Positions 25,510 through 33,603 of a stretch of 64,000 bases of DNA are shown piece by piece. The notes under the pieces are model-generated. The model was not told where the DNA came from and did no database searches. It saw only the letters and a list, made by a program, of their open reading frames with translations. The DNA comes from Pseudomonadota bacterium (GTDB lineage: Bacteria; Pseudomonadota; Alphaproteobacteria; Geminicoccales; Geminicoccaceae), in the NCBI GenBank assembly GCA_030549795.1, contig JAUQQO010000053.1, positions 1 to 64,000 on the forward strand, written 5' to 3'. Position 1 is the first letter of the stretch. Each line of letters starts with the position of its first letter. Position numbers and translations under genes: made by a program.

Positions 25510-26493
25510 TCAGAGCGTCTTGGCGGAGCCCGTGGGCTTTACCGCGGCGGGCTCGACCGTCGGCGCGGGTGGCGTCGGTCGCTCGAGTGCAGGCGGGTTC
25601 GCCTTGGCTTCCGGCTCGACCACCGCGCGGATCGGACGCGGCTCCTCCTTTTCGCGGCCGACCTCGCCGGCCGGCACGGAACGGCCCGTGGGCTGATCGA
25701 TGCCGCGCAGGACCGATTGCACCGCCTGCAACAGCTGCGGGCTACCCGCTGGTCCCACGAGCGCGAACACGAGTCGGCCGCGACGCCAGTGGAGCGCGAC
25801 ACGGCTGTCGCCCACCATGGTGAAGGCCTGGTCGGCATCCGAGGTGACGACGCCCACGTAGAGATCGATGATGCCGCCCTGCCCGTCCGACCAAGCGAGG
25901 CGCACGGCAGGCGAGCGGGCGCGCTCGAGCACCTGTCCGCCGACCGGCACGAGACCGAGTTCGCGCAGATCCGGGATCTCGAGCGTCTGGTCGCGCAGAT
26001 GGCTGGCGAACCAGGCAAGCGAACGCTCGCGATCACCATCCAATCGCCGATCTTCCCGACCGAACGCGTCACCGAACGGAAACTCGGGGGTGGGGAAGTC
26101 GGGCTCGAAGACGTTCGCCACAAGGCGCGCGCTCGGTAGCTGCACTTCGCGCACCGTCCACACGCCGAGTGCGAGCACTGCGCTCGCGACAAGCGCCGCC
26201 GCCAGGAACCGCACCCGACGCTGCGCGCTCCGCGCGCGCGCGATGCGGCTCGCGAGCGCGCGCTGGAGTTCGGGCGCGAACCCCTCGCCGTAGCGATCCA
26301 AGCCGGCGCGGATTCGCGCCAGACCAGCGAGTTGCCGGCGATAGGCCTCGACTCGTTCGCGATCCTGACGGTCGAGCAAGAGATGCGCGAGCACGGCGGC
26401 GCGCCGCTCGCCCGTGAGGCGACCGTCCACGAAGGCGTGCAGATCACCCTCTTCGATCGCCGACCGCGCTCCCTTCTCCGCCCCTTGTCTCAT
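25510..26493 (-). CDS. transmembrane anti-sigma factor
   Basis: A 327-residue regulator with a cytoplasmic N-terminal anti-sigma domain (EEGDLHAFVDGRLTGERRAAVLAHL), one transmembrane helix at about 97-113 (FLAAALVASAVLALGVWTV), a periplasmic sensor region, and a Pro/Glu-rich tail (about 270-327) that is probably disordered. The N-terminal domain has the FVDGRL signature of Fec/RsiW-type anti-sigmas but no CxxC zinc-binding pair, so it is a non-zinc variant. Its gene overlaps the 3' end of the sigma gene by 4 bp (ATGA), the classical arrangement for a cognate pair. The signal it senses is unknown. Confidence 0.85.
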   Translation of the reverse strand: MRQGAEKGARSAIEEGDLHAFVDGRLTGERRAAVLAHLLLDRQDRERVEAYRRQLAGLARIRAGLDRYGEGFAPELQRALASRIARARSAQRRVRFLAAALVASAVLALGVWTVREVQLPSARLVANVFEPDFPTPEFPFGDAFGREDRRLDGDRERSLAWFASHLRDQTLEIPDLRELGLVPVGGQVLERARSPAVRLAWSDGQGGIIDLYVGVVTSDADQAFTMVGDSRVALHWRRGRLVFALVGPAGSPQLLQAVQSVLRGIDQPTGRSVPAGEVGREKEEPRPIRAVVEPEAKANPPALERPTPPAPTVEPAAVKPTGSAKTL

Positions 26494-27077
26494 TTGACCA
26501 CCCGGAGCCTCGCCGCGCTGCCGTGGGTCATAAGGCGCCGTAGCGCCTCGCGTCCGCGCGACAACCGTGACATGACCGTTCCGAGCGGAACTTGTAGCAC
26601 GTTTGCCGCCTCAAGGTAGCTCATCCCCTCGAGCCCGACGAGCAGCACCACCTCGCGTTGCTCTTTGGGCAACAGTTGTAGCGCGGCGACCAGATCCCGC
26701 AGCTCCACCCAGTCCTGCTGCCGCGGCGGCGCTAACAGATCGGCGATCACGGTTTCGATCGGCACTTCGCTCGGCCGCACGCGCCGGCGCCGGTGACCGT
26801 CGACGAAGACATTGTGCAGCGTGGTAAAGAGATAGGCCCGCAGATCGCGCACCTGTTTCCAGGACCGCGTCTGGGCGATCACCCGCACGAGGGTCTCCTG
26901 CACGAGGTCGTCGGCTTCGTCCGGGTCTCCGATCAACAACAGCGCGTAGCGTCGAAGACCCGAGACATGTTCGAGCACCTCCTCATCGACGCCGCGAGGA
27001 GAGACACGGTCAACCCCACAATCGGACTCAGAGATCGAGGCAGAGATGGCTTTTTCGACCTTGGGGTCCCAGGGCAA
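26490..27077 (-). CDS. ECF-type sigma-70 factor
   Basis: An ECF sigma factor of about 195 residues that directs RNA polymerase to stress promoters. Region 2 is visible as DPDEADDLVQETLVRVIAQ with the -10 helix and DLRAYLFTTLHNVFVDGHRR. Region 4 is LLPKEQREVVLLVGLEGMSY with the -35 helix-turn-helix VPLGTVMSRLSRGREALRRL. The frame remains open to 27311, but the upstream part is unlike sigma factors. A TTG at 27077 preceded by CGGAGG seven bases earlier is the best start, giving MPWDPKVEKAISAS. The exact start is uncertain. It is co-translated with the anti-sigma factor and is probably autoregulated. Confidence 0.85.
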   Translation of the reverse strand: MPWDPKVEKAISASISESDCGVDRVSPRGVDEEVLEHVSGLRRYALLLIGDPDEADDLVQETLVRVIAQTRSWKQVRDLRAYLFTTLHNVFVDGHRRRRVRPSEVPIETVIADLLAPPRQQDWVELRDLVAALQLLPKEQREVVLLVGLEGMSYLEAANVLQVPLGTVMSRLSRGREALRRLMTHGSAARLRVVK

Positions 27078-27417
27078 GGCTGGGCCTCCGTGCTGGTTGG
27101 TTATTGTTGTGGTCCACGCACGCCGACCATGGACTTGGCGACGGCGCTGCGGCAACCGAGAGGTCTCACCGCGAGCTTGTGACCCGAACCAGTGTTGAAC
27201 ACAGCCGAAAGTCCGGCGCAACCCGGTGCCCGTCGGCCACGAATTGATGCAGAAATGACACACACGCGGCACAGGCGGAGCGAAGAAACAGGCGGATGGC
27301 CGACCTCCCATCCCGCGCGACCCGTGGACGCAATCTCAACGTGTGCGTGGGACCAACGGCTCGGGTTGGCCGCTGATCGGCGGGCAGGGTCGCGACGATC
27401 TCGGCTGCGACCGCGCA
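27078..27417. other. intergenic region between phaC and the sigma gene
   Basis: 340 bp between two minus-strand units: the phaC stop and the ECF sigma start. It should hold the sigma promoter and the end of the phaC transcript. I see no convincing ECF-type promoter pair, no hairpin with a T-tract and no RNA gene. Open frames here are extensions or shadows without ribosome sites. Confidence 0.4.
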
Positions 27418-29226
27418 CTAATTCGGATCTTCAGCGCCCATGCGCACATAGTGGCCGGGGGCCGGCTCGAGCACGGGAACGGGACCCGCGCCGGGGATCC
27501 GTGCTGCCACCATGCGGCCGGAAAAGCGCGCGAGCCAAGCACGCCAGTGCGGCCACCAGCTCCCGGGTCGAAAGCGCGCCCCTTTAAGCCAAGCCTCGGG
27601 ATCGCTCGGCAGAGCGGCACGCGTCCAATAGCCATATTTGCGGGCTTCGGGCGGGTTGACCACGCCCGCGATATGACCGGAGCCGGCGAGCACGAAGCGC
27701 ACGCGCCCTTTAAGGTGAAGGGCTCCGCGATAGGTCGAGCGCCAGGGCGCGATATGATCCTCGCGCGTGGAAAGAAAATATGCCGGCGTGCGAATTCGGC
27801 CGAGGTCGATCGGCGTGCCGAGGAGCGTGATGCCGCCGGGTTGGACCAAGCGGTTCTCGAGATAGCAGTTGCGCAAATAAAACTTGTGCATCATATAGGG
27901 CATGCGCGTGCCGTCCGCGTTCCAATGCAAGAGATCGAACGGAGGCGGCTCGCGTCCCAAAAGATATCGCTGAACGAAGAAACTCCACACGAGATCGTTG
28001 GCGCGCAAGAGCGAAAAGACCTGCTGCATCCAACGCGCTTCGAGATAACCCTTTTTCGCCATGTGGCGTTCGAGGAGCTCGAGCTGCCGCTCGTCGATGA
28101 ACACGCCGAGCTCACCCGGCTCAGCGAAATCGAGCATAGTGGTCAGGAACGTGGCGCTCGCCACCCGTCTTCCCGCGCCTTGCGCCCACAGATAAGCGAG
28201 AAGACAGGCGGTGAGCGTGCCACCGATGCAATAGCCGACAACGCTCGAACGCCGCTCGCCGGTAATGCGTTCGATCACATCCAGAGCGGCGAGCGGCCCT
28301 TCTCGCAGATAGTCTTCAAAGGTCTTGTGTGCCAGATCCTTGCCAGGATTGACCCAAGACAGAACGAATACTGTAAAGCCTGCGTCGACCAGATATTTGA
28401 TCAGGCTGTTGCGCGGCCGCAGATCGAGAATATAGTATTTGTTGATCCAGGGGGGTACAATCAGAACTGGTCGTGCGAATACGGTTTCCGTCGTCGGGGC
28501 ATATTGGATGAGCTCGGCGAGATCGGTCCGGAACATCACGGCGCCCGGTGTGGTCGCGAGATCGCGCCCGAGCGCGAAGGAGTCCGTACGGCCAGGTGCG
28601 ACGGGCAAACGCCCGTGGTTGCGCTCGAGATCCTCTAAGAGCCGCTCGAGACCGCGCAAAAGCGTGGCACCCCGGCTTTCGATCGCAGCACGCAACACGA
28701 CCGGATTGGTGGCGGGATAATTGGTGGGTGCCAGGGCTTCGAGCGCGAGACGCACATAAAAAGAGGCGCGCATCCGTGTCTTCGCATCCAAACCGGCCAC
28801 GCTCTGGATGAGCTCGTGCATCCAGGCGCAGGTCATGAGATAGACCTGCTTGAGCGTGTCGAAGCGCAGATCTTCCGACCATTCCGCATCGACGAAGCGG
28901 CGGTCGGAAGCTTCGGGCTTGTAGAGCGGCTCGAGCTTCGGGTCGGCACGGCGCGCGAGCTGTCGGTTCATGAGCGCAGCGAAACGGGCGTGCCAATCGA
29001 GGATCGCCGCGGCGAAGCGATCCGGCTCGCGCAAAAGCGCCTGCGCGAGCGCTTCGAGCGTCTCGCCGACCACCTCGGGAGCGGGGATCGCAAAGCCCGG
29101 ATCGTCTTCCGCGATCGCCTGCTCGAACAGGAGCGCGGCGACCCGCAGCCATCGCGCACGAAGCGCGGCGAGCCGATCGGACAGCGCTTCGGGCTGCGAA
29201 GCGTCGAACGTTCCCTGCTCGGCCAT
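27418..29226 (-). CDS. phaC: class I poly(R)-hydroxyalkanoic acid synthase
   Basis: A 602-residue PHA synthase that polymerises (R)-3-hydroxyacyl-CoA into storage polyester at the granule surface. The lipase-like box is VGYCIGGT with catalytic Cys333; the general-base Asp490 is in STREDHIAPW and His518 is in GSGHIAGVVNPP. The N-terminal region carries NPLLL-type elements and LVPPWINKYYILDL-type landmarks (here VLIVPPWINKYYILDLRPRN). Length and the absence of a phaE/phaR partner indicate class I. I chose the ATG at 29226; the frame stays open to 29472 but would overrun the upstream CapA gene's end. The ribosome site is weak. A phasin is encoded at 10.1 kb; phaA and phaB are not in the window. 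Confidence 0.95.
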   Translation of the reverse strand: MAEQGTFDASQPEALSDRLAALRARWLRVAALLFEQAIAEDDPGFAIPAPEVVGETLEALAQALLREPDRFAAAILDWHARFAALMNRQLARRADPKLEPLYKPEASDRRFVDAEWSEDLRFDTLKQVYLMTCAWMHELIQSVAGLDAKTRMRASFYVRLALEALAPTNYPATNPVVLRAAIESRGATLLRGLERLLEDLERNHGRLPVAPGRTDSFALGRDLATTPGAVMFRTDLAELIQYAPTTETVFARPVLIVPPWINKYYILDLRPRNSLIKYLVDAGFTVFVLSWVNPGKDLAHKTFEDYLREGPLAALDVIERITGERRSSVVGYCIGGTLTACLLAYLWAQGAGRRVASATFLTTMLDFAEPGELGVFIDERQLELLERHMAKKGYLEARWMQQVFSLLRANDLVWSFFVQRYLLGREPPPFDLLHWNADGTRMPYMMHKFYLRNCYLENRLVQPGGITLLGTPIDLGRIRTPAYFLSTREDHIAPWRSTYRGALHLKGRVRFVLAGSGHIAGVVNPPEARKYGYWTRAALPSDPEAWLKGARFRPGSWWPHWRAWLARFSGRMVAARIPGAGPVPVLEPAPGHYVRMGAEDPN

Positions 29227-29305
29227 CGAGCTCGGCTTTGTGTACGCGCGCGGCGATGGTCGGTCGATCACAGCCGCCGCGCAACGCGGCTCTTCGCTTT
29301 TTTCC

Positions 29306-30430
29306 TCAGTGCTGCTCTGTTCGCGCTTCGATGATGAGGCGCGTACCAGCGAGACGGATGTGCGTGCCGAACGGCCGGCTCTTTCGATCGAGCGTGCGCG
29401 CGAGCCAATCCGCTTCCTCTTCCCGCGCCCGCTCGAGGCGAAAGCGGCGGATGCGGAACGGCAAGGCGACAAAATTCGCGAGATGGCCGTCGTCCCGGTC
29501 GAGGTCGAGGAGATAAACGAGGACGAGCTCGGGGCGGAATTCCTCGTACCCGCCGATGCCCTCGTAGTCGTTCAAGACGTCCCCGGCCCCGTAGAGGATC
29601 GCCCGCCCTCTGTGGATCTCGACCGGTCGGGGATGATGGGAGGAATGGCCGAAGACGAGGTCCACCTCGGCGCGTTCGATGAGCCCGTGCGCGAAGCGCC
29701 GATGCGATTCGGGCACTTCATAACCCCAATTCGACCCCCAGTGCAGGGAGACGACCACTCGATCATGCGATCGGCGATGGCGCGCGATGCACGCCGCGAC
29801 CTCTTCAAGGCTGGCCGCCGAGAGATCGGCGAGCCGCGCCACGCCCGGGCGGCCCGGGCCCGCCGCCCAATCCGCCGGCACACCGGATGAGCCATGGGCG
29901 AACGCGAAGAGAAGGAGCCGACCGCCGCCGGGAAGCGGCAGCACCGCCGGCGCTTGCGCCTCTTCGCGGTCGCGCCCGGCACCGGCAGTGGCGATTCCGG
30001 CAGCGCGCAGATGCGCAAGCGTCTCGAGCAGCCCCTCTTGGCCCCAATCCAAAAGGTGATTGTTGGCGAGAGCGACGGCGTCGAGCCCTACTCCTTTCAA
30101 CACCGGCAGGTTGCCCGGGCTCATGCGGTAGTTGATGCCCTTCGGCAGCCACTGTTCGCTTCGGGTAACCGCGGTTTCGAGGTTAGCGATGCGCAGCTGC
30201 GGTTGGGCTTCGGCGAGCAGCGGCAAGAGATCGCCCCACACATACTCCCAGCCCACGGGCCGCGGGATCGGCCCGTTCACCCGTTCCGCGAGCTCGACAT
30301 AGCCGCGTGCCGAGGCCATCACCGGCTCGTGAATGGTGGGATCGACCGGATCGGGCAGGATCTGATCGATCCCTCGGCCGGTCATGACATCGCCCATGAG
30401 CGCCAGACGCAGCGGGCGGTTGGTACTCAT
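29306..30430 (-). CDS. CapA family protein (poly-gamma-glutamate synthesis type)
   Basis: A 374-residue CapA/PgsA-family protein with a metallophosphatase-like fold. Landmarks are LRLALMGDVMTGRGIDQ at the start, IANLETAVT, VALANNHLLDWGQEGL, VVSLHWGSNWGYE and VDLVFGHSSHHPRPVE, with conserved Asp, Asn and His in the usual metal-site positions. It lacks a signal peptide, unlike capsule CapA proteins, so this version is probably cytoplasmic, and a role in polyglutamate export is not supported by context: no capB or capC is nearby. ATG 30430 is the first Met of the conserved domain. It lies 80 bp upstream of phaC on the same strand. Confidence 0.85.
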   Translation of the reverse strand: MSTNRPLRLALMGDVMTGRGIDQILPDPVDPTIHEPVMASARGYVELAERVNGPIPRPVGWEYVWGDLLPLLAEAQPQLRIANLETAVTRSEQWLPKGINYRMSPGNLPVLKGVGLDAVALANNHLLDWGQEGLLETLAHLRAAGIATAGAGRDREEAQAPAVLPLPGGGRLLLFAFAHGSSGVPADWAAGPGRPGVARLADLSAASLEEVAACIARHRRSHDRVVVSLHWGSNWGYEVPESHRRFAHGLIERAEVDLVFGHSSHHPRPVEIHRGRAILYGAGDVLNDYEGIGGYEEFRPELVLVYLLDLDRDDGHLANFVALPFRIRRFRLERAREEEADWLARTLDRKSRPFGTHIRLAGTRLIIEARTEQH

Positions 30431-30449
30431 CGCGGGCTCTCGTGCGGGT

Positions 30450-30803
30450 TCATCGCGTCGGCGCCGGCACCTCGCCCGCGGCGCAGGCGCGCAACCAGGA
30501 GATGATCTGCTGCCGTTCTTGCGGATCGCGGGCGTGATGCCGTTCGAGGAACCGGTCGAGCCCCTCCTCGCCCCGCCGTTTTTCACAACTGACGAGGAGG
30601 TCGGGCAACGTCTTCCCGTGGCAGCCACCACAGCGCAGCTCAACGAGCCGTTGCGGATCGGAGACGGGCTGGGCAGCCGCCGTTACGCTCGCGCCGAGGA
30701 CGCCCAGACTAGCGGCGGCGACGCGCAGGGCGTGTGGGAGCCCAAAAAGTGGGCGGCTTGTTCTTAAGCCAGGCGATGAACTTGCGGATTTCGGGATGCT
30801 CAC
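30450..30803 (-). CDS. small periplasmic cytochrome c-type protein
   Basis: A 117-residue protein with one haem motif, CGGCH (about 58-62), preceded by a signal-peptide-like stretch (LRVAAASLGVLGASVTAAAQ). It should carry one covalent haem in the periplasm. No Met follows the haem site, so the sixth ligand may be His (HHARDP) or the site may be open; an extra Cys sits at SCEKRR. The only usable start upstream of the signal region is GTG 30803, which overlaps the HNH gene by 95 bp. The C-terminal QERQQIISWLRACAAG matches short c-type cytochromes. Its redox partner is unknown. Confidence 0.65.
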   Translation of the reverse strand: MSIPKSASSSPGLRTSRPLFGLPHALRVAAASLGVLGASVTAAAQPVSDPQRLVELRCGGCHGKTLPDLLVSCEKRRGEEGLDRFLERHHARDPQERQQIISWLRACAAGEVPAPTR

Positions 30804-31038
30804 GGATCGCCTCGAGGTCGAAGGCTAGGCGTTCGAGCTCGCGCTCGCTCCACAGACTGTGGAGCTTACGATGGCAGATGCGGTGCAAAAAGACCATCCT
30901 GCGACCACCGCGGCTCTTGGGGACGAGATGGTGGCGGTCGACGCTTCCGCCTTCGATCATCGGCCGACCGCACAGGGGACAGGGACCGAGCTCGCGCCCG
31001 CCCACATCGCGTTCCTTTTCGTCCCACCTTAGGTCCAT
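30709..31038 (-). CDS. HNH endonuclease family protein
   Basis: A 109-residue HNH-fold nuclease. CPLCGRPM forms the first zinc half-knuckle. DRHHLVPKSRGG carries the His-His of the ββα-metal motif, and HRICHRKLHSLWS completes it with the usual C/H pairs, as in alphaproteobacterial HNH proteins. ATG 31038 has AAGGA upstream, and the preceding hydrolase gene overlaps it by 10 bp. No intron, intein, methylase or phage packaging gene is nearby, so it is neither a clear homing nor a restriction enzyme; its target is unknown. Its 3' end overlaps the proposed 5' end of the cytochrome gene. Confidence 0.85.
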   Translation of the reverse strand: MDLRWDEKERDVGGRELGPCPLCGRPMIEGGSVDRHHLVPKSRGGRRMVFLHRICHRKLHSLWSERELERLAFDLEAIREHPEIRKFIAWLKNKPPTFWAPTRPARRRR

Positions 31039-31940
31039 CCGATCCTTGCAAGGAAGTGCAGGAGAGCCTGCGCGCTCAGCTCGGGCTCCTCTCGAAAGGG
31101 AAAATGGCCCGAATCCTCGGCAAAAGAACATTCGAGATCGGTGAAGATCGCGCTCAACCCATCTGCCCACTCGGCGCGCAGGATCGGATCGTGGCGGCCC
31201 CACAAGACGCGGGTCGGAATGGTGATCGGCTCGGGCGGTTGCACGCGCCCCTCGATCACCGCCAGGCGCGCAGCCGCGATCGAACGATACCAGTCGAAGC
31301 CGCCCTCAAGATTGTGCTCCATACGATAGACTTCGGTCCAAAGATCGAGCTCGTCGTCGAAGACGTCCTTGCGGTGGGCCCAATGGCGCAAGAAATGGGC
31401 GAGAAAGGCACGGCAGCTCAGCTGGCTCGCGCCCACGAGCAACGCTGCGATCGGCAGCTGATTGAAGCTCTGGTACCAGATCTCGGCGAGCTGAGATGGT
31501 TGGGCCCAGCGGGCACCGATCAAGACATGGGGGCAATCGAAGAAAAAGAGCCCGGTGATGCGCGCAGGTGCCAGCCGGGCCATCGCCTGCATCACATAAG
31601 CGCCGATGTCGTGGCCGATGAGCACCACACGTTCGATCTCGAGCGCATCGAGAAGATCGAGGCAATGCCGGGCATGGACTTCCGGACCGATGGCGCTCGA
31701 GGGCTCGCGCTCCCATTTGCCGGTGGCACCGAATCCGCGCAGATCCGGCGCGATCAGAGTGTAGCGCGATGCCAACCGCTGCATGAGCGGACGCCAAGTG
31801 AGCCAGAACTCGGGCCAGCCGTGCAGCAACAAAAGCGGCGGCCCTTCGCCTGTGCGCACGAGATGGATGCAGCCGCCTGCCACCGGAACGCGGGCGCTTT
31901 GCCAACCCAATGCCTGTGCGGCGCGGATCGCCGGGTGCAT
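31029..31940 (-). CDS. alpha/beta hydrolase, haloalkane dehalogenase / epoxide hydrolase type
   Basis: A 303-residue hydrolase of the dehalogenase/epoxide hydrolase branch, which uses an Asp nucleophile. The oxyanion motif is HGWPEFW at 40-46, the nucleophile is Asp111 in IGHDIGAY, and the catalytic His is about 279 in DSGHFPFREEP. A cap domain occupies about 135-230. The Asp nucleophile separates it from esterases and suits epoxide hydrolysis or dehalogenation of haloacids. The ATG at 31940 overlaps the stop of the upstream SDR gene by one base (TGATG), so the two are translationally coupled. The substrate cannot be fixed from sequence. Confidence 0.85.
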   Translation of the reverse strand: MHPAIRAAQALGWQSARVPVAGGCIHLVRTGEGPPLLLLHGWPEFWLTWRPLMQRLASRYTLIAPDLRGFGATGKWEREPSSAIGPEVHARHCLDLLDALEIERVVLIGHDIGAYVMQAMARLAPARITGLFFFDCPHVLIGARWAQPSQLAEIWYQSFNQLPIAALLVGASQLSCRAFLAHFLRHWAHRKDVFDDELDLWTEVYRMEHNLEGGFDWYRSIAAARLAVIEGRVQPPEPITIPTRVLWGRHDPILRAEWADGLSAIFTDLECSFAEDSGHFPFREEPELSAQALLHFLARIGWT

Positions 31941-32707
31941 CAGCTGCTCTCCGGACCACCGGGGGTGAGCCAGCCGAGCTGTTGCCCGCCATCGAGCGTG
32001 ATCATCTGGCCGGTCATGGAGCGCGCGCGCAGGATGAACAAGAGCGCATCGGCGAGCTCTTGCGGGCTCGAGCCGCGGCGCAGCGGCATGCGCGCGCACA
32101 AGGAGGCGAACTCGGCCTCCGTCATGCCCGCCTCGGGCAGCGTGGGGCCGGGACCGATGGCGTTGACACGGATGCGCGGGGCGAGCTCGCGCGCCAGCAC
32201 CTGGGTGACACCCCACAGCCCGAAGCGGCTCGCCGTGTAGGAAAGATAGTTGGGCGTGGGATTGAAGATGCGCTCGTCTAAGATGTTGACGATGAGCCCC
32301 TGCGCGCCTTCCGGCAGTTGGCGGACGAAGGCGCGGCACAGAAAGGTGGGGGCGGTAAGGTTGATGGCGATGTGCCGCTGCCAGCTCGTCTCGGTAAGCG
32401 TGCGGATGCGGTCGAGCTCGAAGATCGAGGCATTGTTGACGAGAACACCGAGTGGCCCGAGCGCGGCAACTGCCTCTGGCACCAACCGCTCCACCTGATC
32501 CAGCTGCTCGAGGTCAGCTTTGAGCGCAACCGCCCGGCGGCCGAGCGCGCGGATCTCATCCGCCGTCGCCTGCGCTTCGGCTTCGGAAAAGCGGTAGTGG
32601 AGCGCGATGTCGAACCCGGCGCGCGCGAGCGCGAGCGCGAGCACCCGCCCGATGCGGCGCGCCGAACCGGTCACCAGTGCCGCCTTGGGAAGCTCCGGCT
32701 CTGCCAT
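31940..32707 (-). CDS. SDR oxidoreductase, pteridine-reductase-like, with Arg at the catalytic Lys position
   Basis: A 255-residue SDR. The TGSARRIGR cofactor turn at 14-22, with Arg pairs, and NNAS are typical of pteridine reductase (PTR1/FolM-like) enzymes, which use NADPH. In that family Asp-Tyr-Lys are catalytic; here Asp144 and Tyr157 are present with the right 13-residue spacing, but the position four after Tyr is Arg161 (YTASR), encoded by CGC. Activity may be altered or lost, or Arg may serve as a conservative replacement. The C-terminal MTGQMITLDGGQQL is normal. It heads a tightly packed minus-strand series (hydrolase, HNH, cytochrome). Confidence 0.85.
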   Translation of the reverse strand: MAEPELPKAALVTGSARRIGRVLALALARAGFDIALHYRFSEAEAQATADEIRALGRRAVALKADLEQLDQVERLVPEAVAALGPLGVLVNNASIFELDRIRTLTETSWQRHIAINLTAPTFLCRAFVRQLPEGAQGLIVNILDERIFNPTPNYLSYTASRFGLWGVTQVLARELAPRIRVNAIGPGPTLPEAGMTEAEFASLCARMPLRRGSSPQELADALLFILRARSMTGQMITLDGGQQLGWLTPGGPESS

Positions 32708-32836
32708 GCTCTCCTCGGTGCACAGCCATCAGCCCTTCCCTTAAGACGCCGCATCCGCTCACGAAAGCCGGGCCGCTTAGGGTTGTTCCGAGGCGCGCTT
32801 GCCATTAGCTCTCGGCTGCAGCGGCTCGAGGACGAC

Positions 32837-33601
32837 ATGGCTGATTCCCCGCGCGTCGCGCTCTTCGTGACCTGTCTTGTCGATCTGTTCCGGCCGAGCG
32901 TCGGTTGGGCCGCGGTTGCGCTGCTCGAGGCGGCCGGTTGCAGGGTCGAGGTGCCCGAGCCGCAGGTCTGCTGCGGCCAACCGGCGTTCAACTCGGGCGA
33001 TCGACGCACCACCGAAGACCTCGCCCGCCAGCTCATCCCCGCTCTTGAGCCGTTCGACTATGTGGTGGCGCCTTCGGGCTCCTGTGCGGGGATGTTGCGC
33101 AGGCACTTCCCGGAACTGTTCGAGGGTGATCCGGCGTGGAGCGCACGGGCGCGCGCCGTTGCCGCGAAGAGCTTCGAGCTCGTTTCGTTTCTGGTCGAGG
33201 TGCGGGGGATGCGGGTCCCGCCGGGGCGCTTTTCGGGGCGCGTGACCTATCACGACAGCTGCTCGGGATTGCGCGAGCTCGGCATCAAAGACCAGCCGCG
33301 CCGCTTGTTGCGGGCGATGTCCGGCCTCGAGCTCATCGAGATGGAGGGTTGCGAAGTCTGTTGTGGCTTCGGCGGCACCTTCTGTGTCAAATATCCGGAA
33401 ATCTCGACCAAGATGGTCGACGACAAGGCCGCCCGCGCCGAAGCGAGCGGCGCTGAACTGTTGCTCGCGGGCGATCTCGGCTGTCTTATGAACATCGCCG
33501 GTCGTTTGGCACGGCGCGGAAGCAACATGCAGGTGCGGCACGTGGCCGAAGTGCTCGCCGGCCGGCTCGATGCGCCGCCGATCGCCCAGAGCCGGGGGTG
33601 A
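32837..33601 (+). CDS. lutA: L-lactate oxidation iron-sulfur subunit LutA
   Basis: A 254-residue cysteine-rich-domain protein with two CCG-type repeats (VCCGQPAF and VCCGFGGTFC), plus SGSCAGM and HDSCSGLREL, as in LutA/YkgE and the heterodisulfide-reductase-like subunits. Together with LutB and LutC it oxidises L-lactate to pyruvate in the cytoplasm. ATG 32837 is preceded by GAGGACG. The gene starts a three-gene operon: lutB follows within 3 bp and lutC overlaps lutB by 4 bp. No LutR-type regulator or lactate permease gene is adjacent. It is divergent from the SDR gene 129 bp upstream. Confidence 0.92.
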   Translation: MADSPRVALFVTCLVDLFRPSVGWAAVALLEAAGCRVEVPEPQVCCGQPAFNSGDRRTTEDLARQLIPALEPFDYVVAPSGSCAGMLRRHFPELFEGDPAWSARARAVAAKSFELVSFLVEVRGMRVPPGRFSGRVTYHDSCSGLRELGIKDQPRRLLRAMSGLELIEMEGCEVCCGFGGTFCVKYPEISTKMVDDKAARAEASGAELLLAGDLGCLMNIAGRLARRGSNMQVRHVAEVLAGRLDAPPIAQSRG

Positions 33602-33603
33602 TC

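Noticed and set aside
27343-28638. Plus-strand open frame of 431 codons
   Set aside because: Antisense to phaC, which has its full catalytic triad.
29226-29472. Longer N-terminus for phaC
   Set aside because: The extension is Ser/Arg-rich and overlaps the coding end of the CapA-type gene; synthase similarity begins after Met 29226.
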